Shown piece by piece: positions 63,966 through 64,000 of a DNA stretch of 64,000 nt. Each line of letters opens with the position of its first letter. Position 1 is the first letter of the stretch. The notes under the pieces were generated by a model. The model was given only the letters and a program-made list of their open reading frames with translations, was not told the origin of the DNA and searched no databases. This stretch comes from Phycisphaerales bacterium Planc_01 (lineage in GTDB: Bacteria > Planctomycetota > Phycisphaerae > Sedimentisphaerales > Anaerobacaceae): contig LVBB01000022.1 in NCBI GenBank assembly GCA_001603075.1, forward strand, positions 48,731-112,730, in the 5' to 3' direction. The translations under genes were made by a program, and so were the position numbers.

Positions 63966-64000
63966 ATGCCACGGGCAGGACGGACAGTTGTGGCCGGTTG
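63966..64000 (+). CDS. Second REP-associated transposase, 3' partial
   Basis: Only the first 11 codons are in the window, MPRAGRTVVAG, which match the beginning of RAYT transposases (typically M-x-R-x-x-R-x-x-x-x-G before a HHV motif). The preceding AGGGACAGCCACCTATTTT resembles the linker element found in front of such genes. The rest lies beyond the window, so the call rests on the N-terminus and context. Confidence 0.5.
   Translation, partial: MPRAGRTVVAG

Overview
The window looks like a chromosomal segment of a high-GC planctomycete, most likely class Phycisphaerae and close to Sedimentisphaerales. This is inferred from gene content only. The clues are several orphan pseudopilin-like proteins with the [13 protein letters not shown]-terminus, a secreted beta-helix protein carrying a dockerin-like DLNRDGRVDFADLA segment, LamG and GEVED-type surface proteins, an ECF sigma factor fused to a large C-terminal domain, a Tat-exported Gfo/Idh/MocA oxidoreductase, and many plant-polysaccharide enzymes beside LPS genes (LpxI, GT9, dTDP-rhamnose).

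Layout. 1-6 kb: the end of a polysaccharide-lyase-like gene overlapping mnmA, then a GT9 glycosyltransferase, lpxI and a membrane TPR protein. 6-12.2 kb: a secreted triple-LamG protein with an adjacent pseudopilin, then a two-headed esterase (CE15-type glucuronoyl esterase joined to an SGNH hydrolase). 12.2-16.2 kb: a three-unit array of large non-coding hairpins, a mazEF pair, a coupled rfbA-rfbD-rfbB operon without rfbC, and tRNA-Lys. 16.7-31.4 kb: a surface protein ending in about 22 Cys-Pro heptads, two coupled paralogous membrane proteins with glutamine-amidotransferase-like domains, the ECF fusion, a beta-helix/dockerin protein and a pseudopilin. 31.4-38.5 kb: nucleotide-sugar dehydrogenase, a CpsB-type phosphatase coupled to an HtrA protease, a 50-residue small protein, a secreted subtilase with CARDB-like repeats and a small secreted protein. 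38.8-44.8 kb: rho, hemW, lepA, a nitronate monooxygenase-like enzyme and a small HEAT-like basic protein. 45-54 kb: a PQQ-type propeller protein, GH97, GH10 xylanase, a RelE/ParE-type toxin-antitoxin pair, an atypical orphan gene, a DUF3795 protein and Gfo/Idh. 54-64 kb: a B12-radical-SAM enzyme, a pseudopilin, then an accessory zone with a REP-associated transposase and its inverted repeats, a serine hydrolase gene broken at a copy of that repeat, AraC, a GDP-mannose 3,5-epimerase-like plus GHMP-kinase-like pair, an RHS tip with an in-frame amber codon followed by a small membrane protein (possible immunity), tandem repeats and the first codons of a second transposase.

Two themes dominate. 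One is breakdown of glucuronoxylan-like polymers (CE15-SGNH, GH10, GH97, lyase-like protein, Gfo/Idh). The other is envelope glycan synthesis and surface display (GT9, LpxI, rhamnose genes, WbpA-like dehydrogenase, CpsB, GDP-sugar genes, LamG, beta-helix and Cys-repeat proteins). Translational coupling by 4-base ATGA/GTGA overlaps is very common here. Starts were chosen from ribosome binding sites and family N-termini; promoters were picked by eye.
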